Positions 9,674-18,944 of a stretch of 64,000 nucleotides of DNA are shown piece by piece. Made by a program: the position numbers and the translations under genes. Source of the DNA: Paracoccus kondratievae. Its GTDB lineage: Bacteria > Pseudomonadota > Alphaproteobacteria > Rhodobacterales > Rhodobacteraceae. Position 1 is the first letter of the stretch. The number at the start of each line of letters is the position of its first letter. The DNA lies in assembly GCF_009301415.1 (NCBI RefSeq), contig NZ_CP045073.1, forward strand, positions 1,441,501 to 1,505,500, given 5' to 3'. Under the pieces are notes generated by a model that saw nothing but the letters and a program-made list of their open reading frames with translations, searched no databases and was not told where the DNA came from.

Positions 9674-9960
9674 ATGATATGACCAACGGGGCGATTACCC
9701 GCGAACTGGCGATCATCAACGAAAAGGGCCTTCACGCCAGGGCCAGCGCAAAATTCGTCGAGACGGTTGAGCGTTTTGATGCACGGGCGACCGTCGAAAA
9801 AGACGGGATGTCGGTTGCAGGCGATTCGATCATGGGCCTTTTGATGCTGGCCGCTCCGCGCGGCAGTGCCATTCGCGTCACGACAACCGGCGCACAGGCG
9901 AAAGAGCTTGCCGATGCGCTGACCGCCCTTGTCGAGGATTACTTCGGCGAAGGCATGTAA
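9670..9960 (+). CDS. ptsH: phosphocarrier protein HPr
   Basis: 96-residue HPr. His22 in KGLHARAS is the site phosphorylated by enzyme I. Ser53 in GDSIMGLLML corresponds to the regulatory serine phosphorylated by HprK, whose gene is three positions upstream, so both control inputs are present in one operon. The final gene of hprK-rapZ-EIIA-ptsH. Enzyme I (ptsP) is not in the window. Confidence 0.95.
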   Translation: MNDMTNGAITRELAIINEKGLHARASAKFVETVERFDARATVEKDGMSVAGDSIMGLLMLAAPRGSAIRVTTTGAQAKELADALTALVEDYFGEGM

Positions 9961-9969
9961 GGGCCGGAC

Positions 9970-10581
9970 ATGGCCCGCGCGTCCTACCATCACGGCAATC
10001 TGCGTCAGGCCCTTGTCGAGGCTACGGTACAGCTGATCGAAGAGAAGGGCCCGCAGGCCTTTACTCTGGCCGAAGCTGCGCGTCTGGCCGGTGTCAGTGC
10101 CGCCGCGCCCTATCGCCATTTCTCTGGCCGTGACGAATTGCTGGAAGAGGTTGCGCGGCAAGGGTTCGATGAGTTCTCGGAACGTCTGGACGATGCTTTC
10201 GACAATGGCAGGCCGACTCCGCTGACCGCCTTTCTGCGCATGGGGCAGGCCTATCTGGGCTTTGCCGCTGAAAGGCGCGGCTTTTACATCGCCATGTTCG
10301 AATCCGGTATCTCGATTGCGGGTAATGCCGGACTGGCGCAGGCGTCCGAGCGTGCGCGTGGGATGCTGGTGCGTGGTGCCGAGGTTTTGTTTCGTCAGCT
10401 GCCCGAGGGTCGCCGCCCACCGCCCGGCATGGTCGCCGATCATATCTGGGCGCTGAGCCACGGCGTGGTCGAGCTGTTTGGCCGGGGCAAGCCCGGCTCA
10501 CGTTCGCCCGTTGCGCCTGCGGATATGCTGGAAAGCGGGGCGCTGATCTATCTGCGCGGTCTGGGCGTCATCCCTGAGTGA
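9970..10581 (+). CDS. TetR/AcrR-family regulator with WHG-type ligand domain
   Basis: 203-residue repressor. The N-terminal TetR helix-turn-helix is clear (TLAEAARLAGVSAAAPYRHFSGRDELLEEV, about residues 32-62), preceded by the SYHHGNLRQALVEA opening typical of WHG-domain TetR proteins. The C-terminal half is an alpha-helical ligand-binding domain of unknown ligand. It begins nine bases after ptsH in the same direction, so it may be co-transcribed, but no functional link is known. The downstream gene (DUF2852) has its own candidate operator. Confidence 0.85.
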   Translation: MARASYHHGNLRQALVEATVQLIEEKGPQAFTLAEAARLAGVSAAAPYRHFSGRDELLEEVARQGFDEFSERLDDAFDNGRPTPLTAFLRMGQAYLGFAAERRGFYIAMFESGISIAGNAGLAQASERARGMLVRGAEVLFRQLPEGRRPPPGMVADHIWALSHGVVELFGRGKPGSRSPVAPADMLESGALIYLRGLGVIPE

Positions 10582-10627
10582 AAAAAATTAGCCGAAAGTC
10601 TTGACCGGGGCTCGTTGCGCGCCATCT

Positions 10628-10652
10628 ATGTAAATGTAATTAACATTTACAT
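10628..10652. promoter_or_regulatory. perfect 10-bp inverted repeat upstream of the DUF2852 gene
   Basis: ATGTAAATGT and ACATTTACAT form perfect 10-bp arms around AATTA in an AT-rich patch that stands out from the GC-rich surroundings. It ends 15 bp before the ATG at 10668, just ahead of a GGAAAGG ribosome site. Both its symmetry and position suit an operator. The protein that binds it is unknown; the neighbouring TetR protein is one candidate. Confidence 0.55.
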
Positions 10653-10667
10653 TGGAAAGGGACCGCA

Positions 10668-11081
10668 ATGAACACCTACATAGCCCCGCGCCCTTCTGTC
10701 TTCGACAGGATCGGGGCAGTGCTCGCCGGCGTCCGGGACTGGCTGGACGAGCGCGGAAAGGGCGCCTGGATCGCTGCAATGATCCTGGCCTTTGTCGCCT
10801 GCTGGCCCCTGGGCCTGGCTATCCTGGGTTACATGATCTGGAGCAAACGGATGTTTTCCTGCCGCCATCGCCACCACTCTGCCCGCAGCTATCGTCACGG
10901 TTTCTCTGCGCCGACCGGCAATAGCGCCTTTGACGCCTATCGCGAGGAAACGCTGAAGCGGCTTGAGGACGAACACCGCGAGTTTCTGGACTTTCTGCAG
11001 AAGCTGCGCGAGGCCAAGGACAAGGCCGAGTTCGACCAGTTCATGCAAAACCGCAACGAGCCGCGTGAGCCGCAGGCCTGA
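10668..11081 (+). CDS. DUF2852 family inner-membrane protein
   Basis: 137-residue protein with one long hydrophobic segment (about residues 37-60, WIAAMILAFVACWPLGLAIL), a short Cys/His/Arg-rich stretch after it (FSCRHRHHSARSYRH), and a charged, coiled-coil-like C-terminal tail ending in EPREPQA. This arrangement matches DUF2852 proteins, which are common in alphaproteobacteria and have no assigned function. It is preceded by a strong inverted repeat and followed by a bidirectional terminator, so it is probably a single-gene transcription unit with its own control. Confidence 0.8.
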   Translation: MNTYIAPRPSVFDRIGAVLAGVRDWLDERGKGAWIAAMILAFVACWPLGLAILGYMIWSKRMFSCRHRHHSARSYRHGFSAPTGNSAFDAYREETLKRLEDEHREFLDFLQKLREAKDKAEFDQFMQNRNEPREPQA

Positions 11082-11104
11082 GGCGACGGTCAAGCAATGC
11101 AAAA

Positions 11105-11136
11105 GGGCCGGGAAAACCCCGGCCCCTTCTTTTTTA
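11105..11136. terminator. bidirectional intrinsic terminator
   Basis: An 8-bp stem (GGGCCGGG / CCCGGCCC) with loop AAAAC (11105-11125) is followed by CTTCTTTTTT on the plus strand. On the minus strand the hairpin is followed by CTTTT. It separates convergent DUF2852 and gshA and can serve both. Confidence 0.8.
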
Positions 11137-11147
11137 CAAAGATCGGC

Positions 11148-12527
11148 TCAGTAGGAATATTCGGCGTAGATGCGGTTCAGATCGCCCGCCCATTCGCCGT
11201 GATATTTTTCAAGCAGCTCATCGGCCTGGACCTTGCCGTTCTCGACGCTTTCCTTGAGCGTGTTAAGGAAATGCGTCTCATCCGGCACCAGCCCGCCCGA
11301 GCCGGCCCGTGCCCGCGCCTTAAGCCCTGCTTCGGCGATGTTCAGCACCTCGCGGGCAAGATCGCGCATCCGGGTGCCGTTCACCTCGGCATCAAGCGCG
11401 TGAACGCCCGCGCCGCGCCGCCATGCCTCGCGCGTTTCATGATCCCAGCCCTTGACCAGATCCCAGGCCGCGTCCAGTGCCGCCTGGTCATAGATCAGCC
11501 CAACCCATAGTGCGGGCAGGGCGCAAAGCCGCCGCCACGGACCGCCATCGGCGCCGCGCATCTCGATGAACTTCTTGACCCGGGCTTCGGGAAAGACGGT
11601 GGTCAGGTGGTCGGCCCAATCCGACAGCGTCGGGATCTCGCCCGGCAGTGCTGGCAGACGGCCTTGCAAAAAGTCGCGGAAGCTCTGCCCCAGCGCGTCG
11701 ATATATTTGCCGTCGCGATAGACGAAATACATCGGCACATCCAGAACGTAATCGACCCAGCGTTCATAGCCGAACCCGTCCTCAAAGACGAAGGGCAAAA
11801 GCCCGGTGCGGGCATCATCCAGGTTTTGCCAGATATGCGCACGCCAGCTTTTCCAGCCGTTCGGCTTGCCGTCGAGGAAAGGCGAATTGGCGAAAAGCGC
11901 ATTGGCGACCGGTTGCAGCGCCAGCGCCACACGCAGTTTCTGCACCATATCGGCCTCGGATGCGAAATCGAGGTTCACCTGCACGGTGCAGGTGCGATAC
12001 ATCATCTGCGTACCAAGAGTCCCGACCCGTCCCATATAGTCGGTCATCAGCCGGTAGCGGCCCTTGGGCATCATCGGCATCTGTTCCTGGGACCAGATCG
12101 GGGCTGTGCCCAGACCAATAAAGCCCGCGCCCAGATCGTCGGCGACGCTTTTGACCTCGGCCAGGTGCTGGTTCACCTCGTCACAGGTCTGGTGAATGGT
12201 TTCCAGGGGCGCGCCCGACAGCTCAAGCTGCCCGCCCGGTTCCAGGCTGATATTGGCGCCGTTACGCTCCAGCCCGATGATGTTGTCCGCCTCAAGTACC
12301 GGGGTCCAGCCAAAGCGCGCCTGCAACCCCTCCAGCATGGCTTTGACAGAGGGCTGTCCTGCCGGGGCCTCATAGGGCAGGGGCATATGGTCGGAATGGC
12401 GGTAGCCGAATTTTTCATGCTCGGTGCCGATGCGCCATTTCTCGCGCGGCTTTTCACCCGAGGCGATATATTCGGCCAATTGTGCGGTGTGTTCGATCGG
12501 GCCGCCGCCCTGTTGGGGAATGGACAT
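11148..12527 (-). CDS. gshA: glutamate-cysteine ligase (plant/alphaproteobacterial type)
   Basis: 459-residue enzyme that joins glutamate and cysteine with ATP, the first step of glutathione synthesis. The sequence follows the plant-type GCL family: KWRIGTEHEKFGY near the N-terminus, ISLEPGGQLELSGAP in the ATP/glutamate site, MTDYMGRVGTLGTQMMYRTCTVQVNLD mid-protein (shortened here to its recognisable core), and the EMRGADGG segment. A GAGAGG ribosome site lies seven bases before the ATG. It is a monocistronic-looking gene, with a terminator immediately downstream and 50 bp from the next leftward gene upstream. Confidence 0.93.
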   Translation of the reverse strand: MSIPQQGGGPIEHTAQLAEYIASGEKPREKWRIGTEHEKFGYRHSDHMPLPYEAPAGQPSVKAMLEGLQARFGWTPVLEADNIIGLERNGANISLEPGGQLELSGAPLETIHQTCDEVNQHLAEVKSVADDLGAGFIGLGTAPIWSQEQMPMMPKGRYRLMTDYMGRVGTLGTQMMYRTCTVQVNLDFASEADMVQKLRVALALQPVANALFANSPFLDGKPNGWKSWRAHIWQNLDDARTGLLPFVFEDGFGYERWVDYVLDVPMYFVYRDGKYIDALGQSFRDFLQGRLPALPGEIPTLSDWADHLTTVFPEARVKKFIEMRGADGGPWRRLCALPALWVGLIYDQAALDAAWDLVKGWDHETREAWRRGAGVHALDAEVNGTRMRDLAREVLNIAEAGLKARARAGSGGLVPDETHFLNTLKESVENGKVQADELLEKYHGEWAGDLNRIYAEYSY

Positions 12528-12577
12528 CGGTGGCCTCTCGTTTGCCTTTGCGTGTCACAGGTGGCAAGTGCCGCGTC

Positions 12578-13093
12578 TCAAGTCAAGCGGGTGCGAGCCG
12601 GCCTCGTCCAAACGGTCTGGATTGTTGGACTTTCCGGCCCGAGCGCGGCAGCAAGCCGGCCCATCTCGATCCCCGGCAGGGTCGAGAAGGCACCGGCCAG
12701 ATCTTCGGCCCCGGCTGCATCGACCGGGATCAGCAGCGCCTGCCCATCCGCGCTTTTCAGCCGCCAGTGCAGGCGGCTGCTCAGACGGGTCAGCCGGATC
12801 TCGTTCAGTTCGCGCAGTGCTATTTCGCCACCGAGCAGCGGGTTGGGGGACATGTAACGGATCGCGCCTTCGTCAAGCTCGACCACGCCGGGTCCCAGCG
12901 TGGCATGACGAAAACGCATTCGGCGCCGCGCATCGAGCGCCCAAAGAGCCGAAGCCCCCGCCAATCCCGCGCCCAAGGGCCAAAAGAGCCACCCGCCCAA
13001 CGAAAAGACCCAGAGACCAAAGGCGGTGGCAAGCAGCGCAGCGCCGGTTTCGGCCCAGGGGCGCAGTTTTTCGGCTAGTTCGGGCCGGATCAT
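12578..13093 (-). CDS. hypothetical small membrane protein
   Basis: 171-residue protein I do not assign to a family. Residues about 15-50 form two closely spaced hydrophobic segments rich in Gly, Leu and Trp, followed by a soluble domain of about 115 residues with alternating polar/hydrophobic strands (GPGVVELDEGAIRYMSPNPLLGG) that resembles a PH-like or bacterial membrane-anchored beta domain. The start overlaps the stop of the acetyltransferase gene (ATGA), so it is translationally coupled to the dapE-acetyltransferase pair. The coupling suggests co-expression but not a function. Confidence 0.7.
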   Translation of the reverse strand: MIRPELAEKLRPWAETGAALLATAFGLWVFSLGGWLFWPLGAGLAGASALWALDARRRMRFRHATLGPGVVELDEGAIRYMSPNPLLGGEIALRELNEIRLTRLSSRLHWRLKSADGQALLIPVDAAGAEDLAGAFSTLPGIEMGRLAAALGPESPTIQTVWTRPARTRLT

Positions 13094-13509
13094 TCCAGAT
13101 CCAGAACCATGTCCCGATGGGGAATGCCGGCGTCATCATATTCCGGCCCATAGGCGACAAAGCCCAGCTTTTCGTAAAAGCCGATGGCATGGGTCTGGGC
13201 GCCCAGCTTGGCGCGAGTAATGCCGGGCAGTGTGCGCAATTCCTCAAGCGCCGCGCGGATCAGTGCCGCGCCGACCCCTGTGCCGCGGGCAGATTTCCGC
13301 ACCGCGACGCGGCCGATCTTGCCGGTCCTTCCCTCGATCAGGATGCGGGCGGTACCAATTGCGCGGTTCTGTGCATCGCGGGCAAGCAGGTGTAGCGCCT
13401 CGTCGTCGCGCCCGTCCCACTCTTCATCCTCGGACACGTTCTGTTCGAGGATAAAGACTTCGCGGCGGATGTCGCGACAGGTGTCAAGATCGGTGGTCTT
13501 TTCGATCAT
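13090..13509 (-). CDS. GNAT-family N-acetyltransferase (ElaA-like)
   Basis: 139-residue acetyltransferase. The N-terminus ([19 protein letters not shown]) matches ElaA-type GNAT proteins. The acetyl-CoA site is visible as [20 protein letters not shown], and [17 protein letters not shown] is the usual C-terminal motif. The acceptor substrate is unknown. Both ends overlap neighbours by ATGA, so dapE, this gene and the membrane protein form a coupled operon. Confidence 0.85.
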   Translation of the reverse strand: MIEKTTDLDTCRDIRREVFILEQNVSEDEEWDGRDDEALHLLARDAQNRAIGTARILIEGRTGKIGRVAVRKSARGTGVGAALIRAALEELRTLPGITRAKLGAQTHAIGFYEKLGFVAYGPEYDDAGIPHRDMVLDLE

Positions 13510-14657
13510 GAGAAATAGCTCTCCAGAACACGGCGATAGATACGGGCAAGCTGGCGTACCTGATCGGCGGGGACACGTTCATCAACCTGATGCATGAAAT
13601 GTCCGACCAGTCCGAATTCAAGGACCGGACAGTGATCTTTTATGAACCGTGCATCCGAGGTGCCGCCCGAGGTGGACAGCACCGGATCAATCCCGGTTTC
13701 CTCGCGCACGACACCCGTGACCAGATCGACAAAGGGGCCGGGCCGGGTCAGGAAGCTTTCGCCCGACACCTCGGCCGAGATGGCAAAGCTGATGCCGGTC
13801 TCGGCCGAAATCGCCTCGGCCCGTGCGCGGATCATCCTGTCAAGGCTGCCCGAGTCATGGGCGTCGTTGAAGCGGATGTTGATCGTCGCCTGCGCCCGTT
13901 CGGGGATCACGTTCGAGGCCGGGTTGCCGCAATCGACCGTCGTAACCTGAAGGCCCGAAGGATCGAAATGCTCGGTCCCGTGATCAAGCGGTGTCGAAGT
14001 CAGCCCATGCAGCAGCCGCACCAGCGCGTGGATCGGGTTGCGGGCGCGATGGGGATAGGCGGCGTGGCCCTGAACGCCTTGCGCCTCGATCCGCAGGGTC
14101 ATCGAGCCTCGTCTGCCGATTTTGATCATCTCGCCCATACGGTCGGGGTTCGAGGGTTCGCCGACGATGCAGACGTCCATGCGTTCATCATTGGCCTGCA
14201 TCCAGTCGAGCAGCGCACGGGTGCCGTGCCTGCCCGGTCCTTCTTCATCGCCGGTGATCGTCAGGATAATCGACCCGTCCTTAGGCGGGGTTTGGGTCAC
14301 AAAGGCGATGGCGGCGGCGGCAAAGGCCGCAACGCCCGATTTCATGTCGGTGGCGCCCCGCCCCCAGATCCAGCCATCCTCTTCGTGTCCGGAAAACGGC
14401 GGGTGGGTCCAGCTGGCCAGATCGCCCGGAGGCACCACATCAGTGTGACCGTTAAAGCCAAAGCTGCGCGCCGCGCCCTTTTTTCCCCAGCGGGCAAAAA
14501 GGTTTGGCACCCCCTCACGATCCACCCGCTGGCAGGTGAAACCTGCCTTGCTCAACACCCCGGCCAAAAGGGTCAGCGCGCCGCCCTCATCAGGCGTGAC
14601 CGAGGGACAGCGGATCAGGTCGGCGGTCAAACGGGCGGGGTCGGGGATCGTCGTCAT
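13506..14657 (-). CDS. dapE: succinyl-diaminopimelate desuccinylase
   Basis: 383-residue M20-family zinc peptidase of the DapE subgroup, which releases succinate from N-succinyl-LL-diaminopimelate in lysine and peptidoglycan precursor synthesis. Metal and catalytic motifs are visible: [33 protein letters not shown], and the C-terminal GTSDARF with [10 protein letters not shown]. The ATG at 14657 (MTTIPDP) is chosen over an upstream in-frame extension because the family starts here and the extension lies in the space to the next gene. The stop overlaps the following gene. Confidence 0.94.
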   Translation of the reverse strand: MTTIPDPARLTADLIRCPSVTPDEGGALTLLAGVLSKAGFTCQRVDREGVPNLFARWGKKGAARSFGFNGHTDVVPPGDLASWTHPPFSGHEEDGWIWGRGATDMKSGVAAFAAAAIAFVTQTPPKDGSIILTITGDEEGPGRHGTRALLDWMQANDERMDVCIVGEPSNPDRMGEMIKIGRRGSMTLRIEAQGVQGHAAYPHRARNPIHALVRLLHGLTSTPLDHGTEHFDPSGLQVTTVDCGNPASNVIPERAQATINIRFNDAHDSGSLDRMIRARAEAISAETGISFAISAEVSGESFLTRPGPFVDLVTGVVREETGIDPVLSTSGGTSDARFIKDHCPVLEFGLVGHFMHQVDERVPADQVRQLARIYRRVLESYFS

Positions 14658-14685
14658 GGCGGGGCCTTTCGCTTTTGGACTGTGG

Positions 14686-15471
14686 TTACATCGCCGGGCC
14701 TGCAAGCTCCAGCGCGCGCCGCAGCAGGTTTGCCCCGGTCAGCACCAGAAGGATCAGCGTCCAGCGGCGGAACTGATTCACGTCCAGCCGGTCATGTGCC
14801 AGATAGCCCAGCCACATGCCAATCAGCGCCGGGATGACCAGAATGGCGGAAAAGGGCAGGGTCTGCGCATTCAAAAGCCCAGATTGCAGATGCGCGCCCG
14901 TCAACGCGATCGCACCGATAAAGAACACCACCCCCTGCGCGCGCATCTGTTCGTCCTTGGGGATATGCAGCGACAAAAGCAGGACCAGCAAAGGCGGTCC
15001 CCAGATGCCCGAAATCCCGCCGATAAGGCCGCCGATTGCGCCGGTCACGATCTCCATCACGCGGCGATGATGCACCGGCAGGGCAAGGCTGCGGCCCATG
15101 ATCTGCCACAGGGCAAAGGCGGTGATCGGCAGACCGATAAGCGCATACATCAGCCATTGCGGGATGCGGGTGGCGAAAAACGCACTGATGGGAATGAACA
15201 GCACCACCATGCCGACATGCCAGCGCCAGGCCACAGTTGTCTGCCATGCCGGTCCCCAGCCCTGGCGCAGCGCCTGGCGTATATTGGTGATCAGCACCGG
15301 CAGGATCACCGCCGCCACCGCCTGCTGGGCCGGTAAAAATGAGCCGAGCGCCGCCAGCATGATCATCGGCATGGCAAAGCCGATCGCCCCTTTGACAAAG
15401 CCGGAAAACAGCGTGATCGCCACAGCGATCCAGAAATGAAAGGCGTTAAGCCCGAACATTGCATCCGCCAT
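14686..15471 (-). CDS. TauE/SafE-family sulfite/anion exporter-like permease
   Basis: 261-residue integral membrane protein with about eight hydrophobic segments. The pattern [13 protein letters not shown] near the N-terminus and its partner [16 protein letters not shown] in the second half are the two repeat motifs of the TauE/SafE family. Members move sulfonates, sulfite or other organic anions; the substrate here is unknown. The ATG at 15471 is preferred, with another ATG at 15459 possible. It ends 28 bp before dapE in the same direction and could share its transcript. It is divergent from paaX. Confidence 0.85.
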   Translation of the reverse strand: MADAMFGLNAFHFWIAVAITLFSGFVKGAIGFAMPMIMLAALGSFLPAQQAVAAVILPVLITNIRQALRQGWGPAWQTTVAWRWHVGMVVLFIPISAFFATRIPQWLMYALIGLPITAFALWQIMGRSLALPVHHRRVMEIVTGAIGGLIGGISGIWGPPLLVLLLSLHIPKDEQMRAQGVVFFIGAIALTGAHLQSGLLNAQTLPFSAILVIPALIGMWLGYLAHDRLDVNQFRRWTLILLVLTGANLLRRALELAGPAM

Positions 15472-15678
15472 GTCAGGATGCACCCGGCAGGCCCGGGCGG
15501 GACAAGAAAGCGGGCGGGGAAAGCAAAGGTTCGTGCATCGCCCGATCCATATCCCGCGCTGAAATCCGCTGCAAACGGTAAAGGCAGCTGACATGGGCGC
15601 CGTTCGGCAGGGACAAGCCGCATTGCGCCTGCGCCGTTTCCCGGCTTCTATGGCGCCAATGGCAGACAGCGGGGAAAC

Positions 15679-16533
15679 ATGCGGCAGGACGGGGCGGCCG
15701 AACGGCGGCTGATTGACAATATTCTTGAGGGGATGGCCCTGCGCTCGGCGGGGTTCATCGTCACCGTCTATGGCGATGTGGTGGTGCCGCGCGGTGGTGT
15801 GCTGTGGACCGGCACGCTGATCGAGGTTTGCGACCGGGTCGGCATCAGCGAATCATTGGTGCGCACCGCTGTTTCACGTCTGGTCGCCGCCCATCGGTTG
15901 CGAGGCGAGCGGATGGGACGGCGCAGCTATTACCGGCTGGATGCCTCGGCACAGCGCGAATTCGATCAGGCTGCCGGGCTGCTTTATCGGCCCGAGGTGC
16001 CGCCGCAGGGCTGGCAGATCCTCTATGCCCCCGATCTGGGCGAGGATGAGGCCCGCCGTCAGCGCATGGGTCATATGGGCGGGGCGGTGTTTGTCCGTCC
16101 CGACCGCGGCCAGCCGGTACCCGAGGGCGCGCTGCTGTTTCGCGCCGCCGATCCGTCAGAGCTTGAGGGGCTGGGCCGCTTTTGGGACCTCTCGTCGCTG
16201 CATCAGCGTTATCGGGACCTGCTTGCCCGTTTCGCGCCCTTGGCCAAGGCTGCCGCAACGCTTTCGGATGAGATGGCCCTGATCGCGCGACTGCTGTTGG
16301 TCCATGACTATCGCGGCGTGTTGTTGCGCGATCCGCGCTTACCGCAAGCCGCCTTGCCCCCCGACTGGAAGGGACAAGAGGCGCGGGCGCTGTTTCGCAG
16401 CCTTTATCGTCAACTTACCCCGGCGGCCGAGCGCTGGATCGGCACCCATTTTGAGGGCAGCGAGGGCTTTCTGTCCGCTCAGACCACTGAAACCGAGGCG
16501 CGTCTTAACGACCTGTCAGGTGTAAGTGTATGA
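15679..16533 (+). CDS. paaX: phenylacetyl-CoA-responsive repressor PaaX
   Basis: 284-residue PaaX-family regulator. The N-terminal winged helix-turn-helix (about residues 15-80) contains VYGDVVVPRGGVLWTG and ESLVRTAVSRLVAAHRL. The middle and C-terminal parts carry the PaaX-like and PaaX_C domains (GWQILYAPDL, HDYRGVLLRDPRLPQAALP). In E. coli PaaX represses paa promoters until phenylacetyl-CoA binds. It lies just upstream of paaJ in the same direction. A 12-bp inverted repeat between the genes (16571-16582 and 16638-16649) is a candidate operator. A TetR-type paa regulator is also encoded at 25244-25843. Confidence 0.92.
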   Translation: MRQDGAAERRLIDNILEGMALRSAGFIVTVYGDVVVPRGGVLWTGTLIEVCDRVGISESLVRTAVSRLVAAHRLRGERMGRRSYYRLDASAQREFDQAAGLLYRPEVPPQGWQILYAPDLGEDEARRQRMGHMGGAVFVRPDRGQPVPEGALLFRAADPSELEGLGRFWDLSSLHQRYRDLLARFAPLAKAAATLSDEMALIARLLLVHDYRGVLLRDPRLPQAALPPDWKGQEARALFRSLYRQLTPAAERWIGTHFEGSEGFLSAQTTETEARLNDLSGVSV

Positions 16534-16570
16534 TCCGGAATGATCTTTTTTCCTGCCCGGAAACATTACA

Positions 16571-16649
16571 CGATTCTCCAATAAACCTCTTTCTTTGTGA
16601 TGTTTTGGGGTGTATAAACTGACCAATCGGTCGGCGAATTGGAGAATCG
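16571..16649. promoter_or_regulatory. paaJ promoter region: 12-bp inverted repeat (candidate PaaX site) flanking a TetR-type palindrome
   Basis: CGATTCTCCAAT (16571-16582) and its exact reverse complement ATTGGAGAATCG (16638-16649) bracket 55 bp. Each arm contains GATTC, as in known E. coli PaaX operators. Inside lies ATAAACTGACCAATCGGTC (16614-16632), whose GACC-N4-GGTC core is repeated upstream of paaN. A TATAAA box (16613-16618) may be the -10. The layout suggests control by both PaaX and the TetR regulator; assignment of each site to a protein is inference. Confidence 0.6.
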
Positions 16650-16677
16650 CCGGTCTTTCGTGAAAATGGGAGAGAGC

Positions 16678-17883
16678 ATGCAGGACGCCTTCATCTGTGA
16701 TGCGGTGCGCACGCCGATTGGCCGCTATGGCGGGGCGCTGGCCTCGGTTCGGGCTGATGATCTGGCCGCGCTGCCGCTGAAAGCGCTGATGGAGCGCAAT
16801 CCGGGCGTGGACTGGTCGGCGGTTGATGACCTGATCTTTGGCTGTGCCAACCAGGCGGGTGAAGATAACCGCAACGTCGCGCGTATGGCGGTCCTGCTGT
16901 CGGGGATGCCCATCGGCGTACCGGCGACCACGGTAAACCGGCTTTGCGGCTCGGGGATGGATGCGGTCGGGATGGCCGCGCGGGCGATCAAGGCGGGCGA
17001 TTGCGATTTCGTCATCGCTGGCGGCGTCGAAAGCATGACCCGCGCCCCCTTTGTGATGCCCAAGGCGGAAACCGCTTTTTCGCGCAGCAATGCGGTCTAT
17101 GACACGACCATCGGCTGGCGCTTTGTGAACCCCAGGATGAAGGCGCAGTTTGGCACCGACTCGATGCCGCAGACTGCCGATAATGTCGCGGCCGATTTCG
17201 GCATCAGCCGCGAGGATCAGGACGCCTTTGCCGCGCGCAGCCAGGCCCGTTGGGAGGCCGCGCAAAAGGCAGGCGCCTTCCGCGATGAGATTATTCCCGT
17301 CACTATCCCGCAGAAAAAGGGTGAGCCGGTCGTCTTTGACACTGACGAACATCCGCGCCCCGGCACCACGGCCGAGACGCTGGCCAGGCTTAAAGGCGTC
17401 AACGGACCTGATCTGACAGTGACGGCCGGCAATGCCTCGGGCGTGAATGACGGCGCTGCGGCGCTGGCGATCCTGTCGGGTGCTGCGGCAGAGCGGCATG
17501 GGCTGACGCCCAGGGCGCGCATCGTCACCATGGCGGCTGCAGGTGTTGAGCCGCGCATCATGGGTATCGGACCAGCTCCGGCTGCGAAAAAGGTGCTGGC
17601 GCGCGCGGGACTGACCATCGACCAGATGGATGTGATAGAATTGAACGAGGCCTTCGCCAGTCAGGCGCTGGCAACGCTGCGGGATCTTGGTCTGCCCGAT
17701 GACGCTGCCCATGTGAACCCGAATGGCGGTGCCATCGCGATAGGCCATCCGCTTGGCATGTCGGGGGCCCGGCTTGTGACGACGGCGATGTATCATCTGC
17801 ATCGCACGGGCGGGCGCTATGCGCTTTGCACCATGTGCATTGGTGTCGGACAGGGCATCGCCGTCATTATCGAACGCGTGTGA
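16678..17883 (+). CDS. paaJ: 3-oxoadipyl-CoA/3-oxo-5,6-dehydrosuberyl-CoA thiolase
   Basis: 401-residue thiolase. In the phenylacetate pathway PaaJ cleaves 3-oxo-5,6-dehydrosuberyl-CoA and later 3-oxoadipyl-CoA, releasing acetyl-CoA and finally succinyl-CoA. Catalytic residues are visible: the acyl-accepting Cys in [11 protein letters not shown], the His in [12 protein letters not shown], and the second Cys in [10 protein letters not shown]. The start at 16678 ([15 protein letters not shown]) has an AGAGAG ribosome site; an earlier in-frame ATG lies in the operator region. First gene of the rightward operon with paaABCDE. The alternative name pcaF applies if it also serves the beta-ketoadipate pathway. 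Confidence 0.92.
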   Translation: MQDAFICDAVRTPIGRYGGALASVRADDLAALPLKALMERNPGVDWSAVDDLIFGCANQAGEDNRNVARMAVLLSGMPIGVPATTVNRLCGSGMDAVGMAARAIKAGDCDFVIAGGVESMTRAPFVMPKAETAFSRSNAVYDTTIGWRFVNPRMKAQFGTDSMPQTADNVAADFGISREDQDAFAARSQARWEAAQKAGAFRDEIIPVTIPQKKGEPVVFDTDEHPRPGTTAETLARLKGVNGPDLTVTAGNASGVNDGAAALAILSGAAAERHGLTPRARIVTMAAAGVEPRIMGIGPAPAAKKVLARAGLTIDQMDVIELNEAFASQALATLRDLGLPDDAAHVNPNGGAIAIGHPLGMSGARLVTTAMYHLHRTGGRYALCTMCIGVGQGIAVIIERV

Positions 17884-17902
17884 CCAAGGGGGAGAAACCA
17901 GC

Positions 17903-18895
17903 ATGTATGCCCAGCTTGTCAAATCCGAAGGGATGAAAGCCCGCGAGGAGATGTCCCCCGAGGAGATCGCCTTTCAGGAACGCATTGACCGCGGCGAAAA
18001 GATCGAGCCCAAGGAGTGGATGCCCGAGGGTTATCGCAAGACCCTGATCCGCCAGATCGGCCAGCACGCGCATAGTGAGATCGTCGGCCAGCTGCCCGAA
18101 GGGAACTGGATCACCCGCGCGCCCACGCTGGAACGCAAGGCGATCCTGCTGGCCAAGGTGCAGGACGAGGCCGGGCACGGGCTTTATCTTTATTCGGCGG
18201 CCGAGACGCTGGGCGTGTCGCGTGACGAGCTGATGGAGCTTTTGCACGCCGGTAAGATGAAATACTCCTCGATCTTTAACTATCCGACCCTGACCTGGGC
18301 CGATATTGGCGCGGTGGGCTGGCTGGTTGATGGCGCGGCGATCATGAACCAGGTGCCGCTGCAACGCACCTCTTTTGGTCCTTATTCCCGTGCGATGATC
18401 CGTATCTGCAAAGAGGAATCCTTTCACCAGCGTCAGGGCTACGCCATCATGATGAAGATGGCGCAGGGTACGCCCGAACAAAAGCGGATGGCGCAGGATG
18501 CGCTGAACCGCTTCTGGTATCCGGCGCTGATGATGTTTGGTCCCTCGGACAAGGACTCGGTGCATTCGGCCCAGTCCATGGCGTGGAAGATCAAGATCAA
18601 CACCAATGACGAACTGCGGCAGAAATTCGTCGATCAGACCGTGCCGCAGGCGGAATATCTGGGCCTGACCGTCCCCGACCCCGATCTGAAGTGGAACGAG
18701 GACAAGGGCGGCTATGACTTCAGCGAGCCGGACTGGTCCGAGTTTTTTGAGGTCATCGCCGGCAACGGCCCCTGCAACAAGGACCGGCTGGGCGCCCGGG
18801 TCAGGGCCTGGGAGGATGGCGCATGGTTCCGCGAGGGGCTGATGGCCCATGCCGAGAAACAGGCCGCGCGCCGCGCGCCCGTCGCCGCCGAGTAA
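17903..18895 (+). CDS. paaA: 1,2-phenylacetyl-CoA epoxidase, catalytic subunit PaaA
   Basis: 330-residue di-iron oxygenase subunit. PaaA epoxidises phenylacetyl-CoA at the ring 1,2-position using O2 and electrons from PaaE. The ferritin-like fold is marked by two ExxH metal motifs, in [14 protein letters not shown] and [13 protein letters not shown], plus the conserved [12 protein letters not shown] segment between them. The start at 17903 follows an AAGGGGGAG ribosome site; an upstream open extension overlaps paaJ and is rejected. It works as a complex with PaaC, and PaaB bridges the heterodimers. Confidence 0.96.
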   Translation: MYAQLVKSEGMKAREEMSPEEIAFQERIDRGEKIEPKEWMPEGYRKTLIRQIGQHAHSEIVGQLPEGNWITRAPTLERKAILLAKVQDEAGHGLYLYSAAETLGVSRDELMELLHAGKMKYSSIFNYPTLTWADIGAVGWLVDGAAIMNQVPLQRTSFGPYSRAMIRICKEESFHQRQGYAIMMKMAQGTPEQKRMAQDALNRFWYPALMMFGPSDKDSVHSAQSMAWKIKINTNDELRQKFVDQTVPQAEYLGLTVPDPDLKWNEDKGGYDFSEPDWSEFFEVIAGNGPCNKDRLGARVRAWEDGAWFREGLMAHAEKQAARRAPVAAE

Positions 18896-18944
18896 CCGGC
18901 CCTTTGGCCAGCAATGCGCGCAAGCCAGATTTAGGGAGAGAACA

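Noticed and set aside
16516..17922. 468-residue open frame antisense to paaJ
   Set aside because: Covers a complete thiolase on the other strand and would remove the paaJ promoter; translation is composition-driven.
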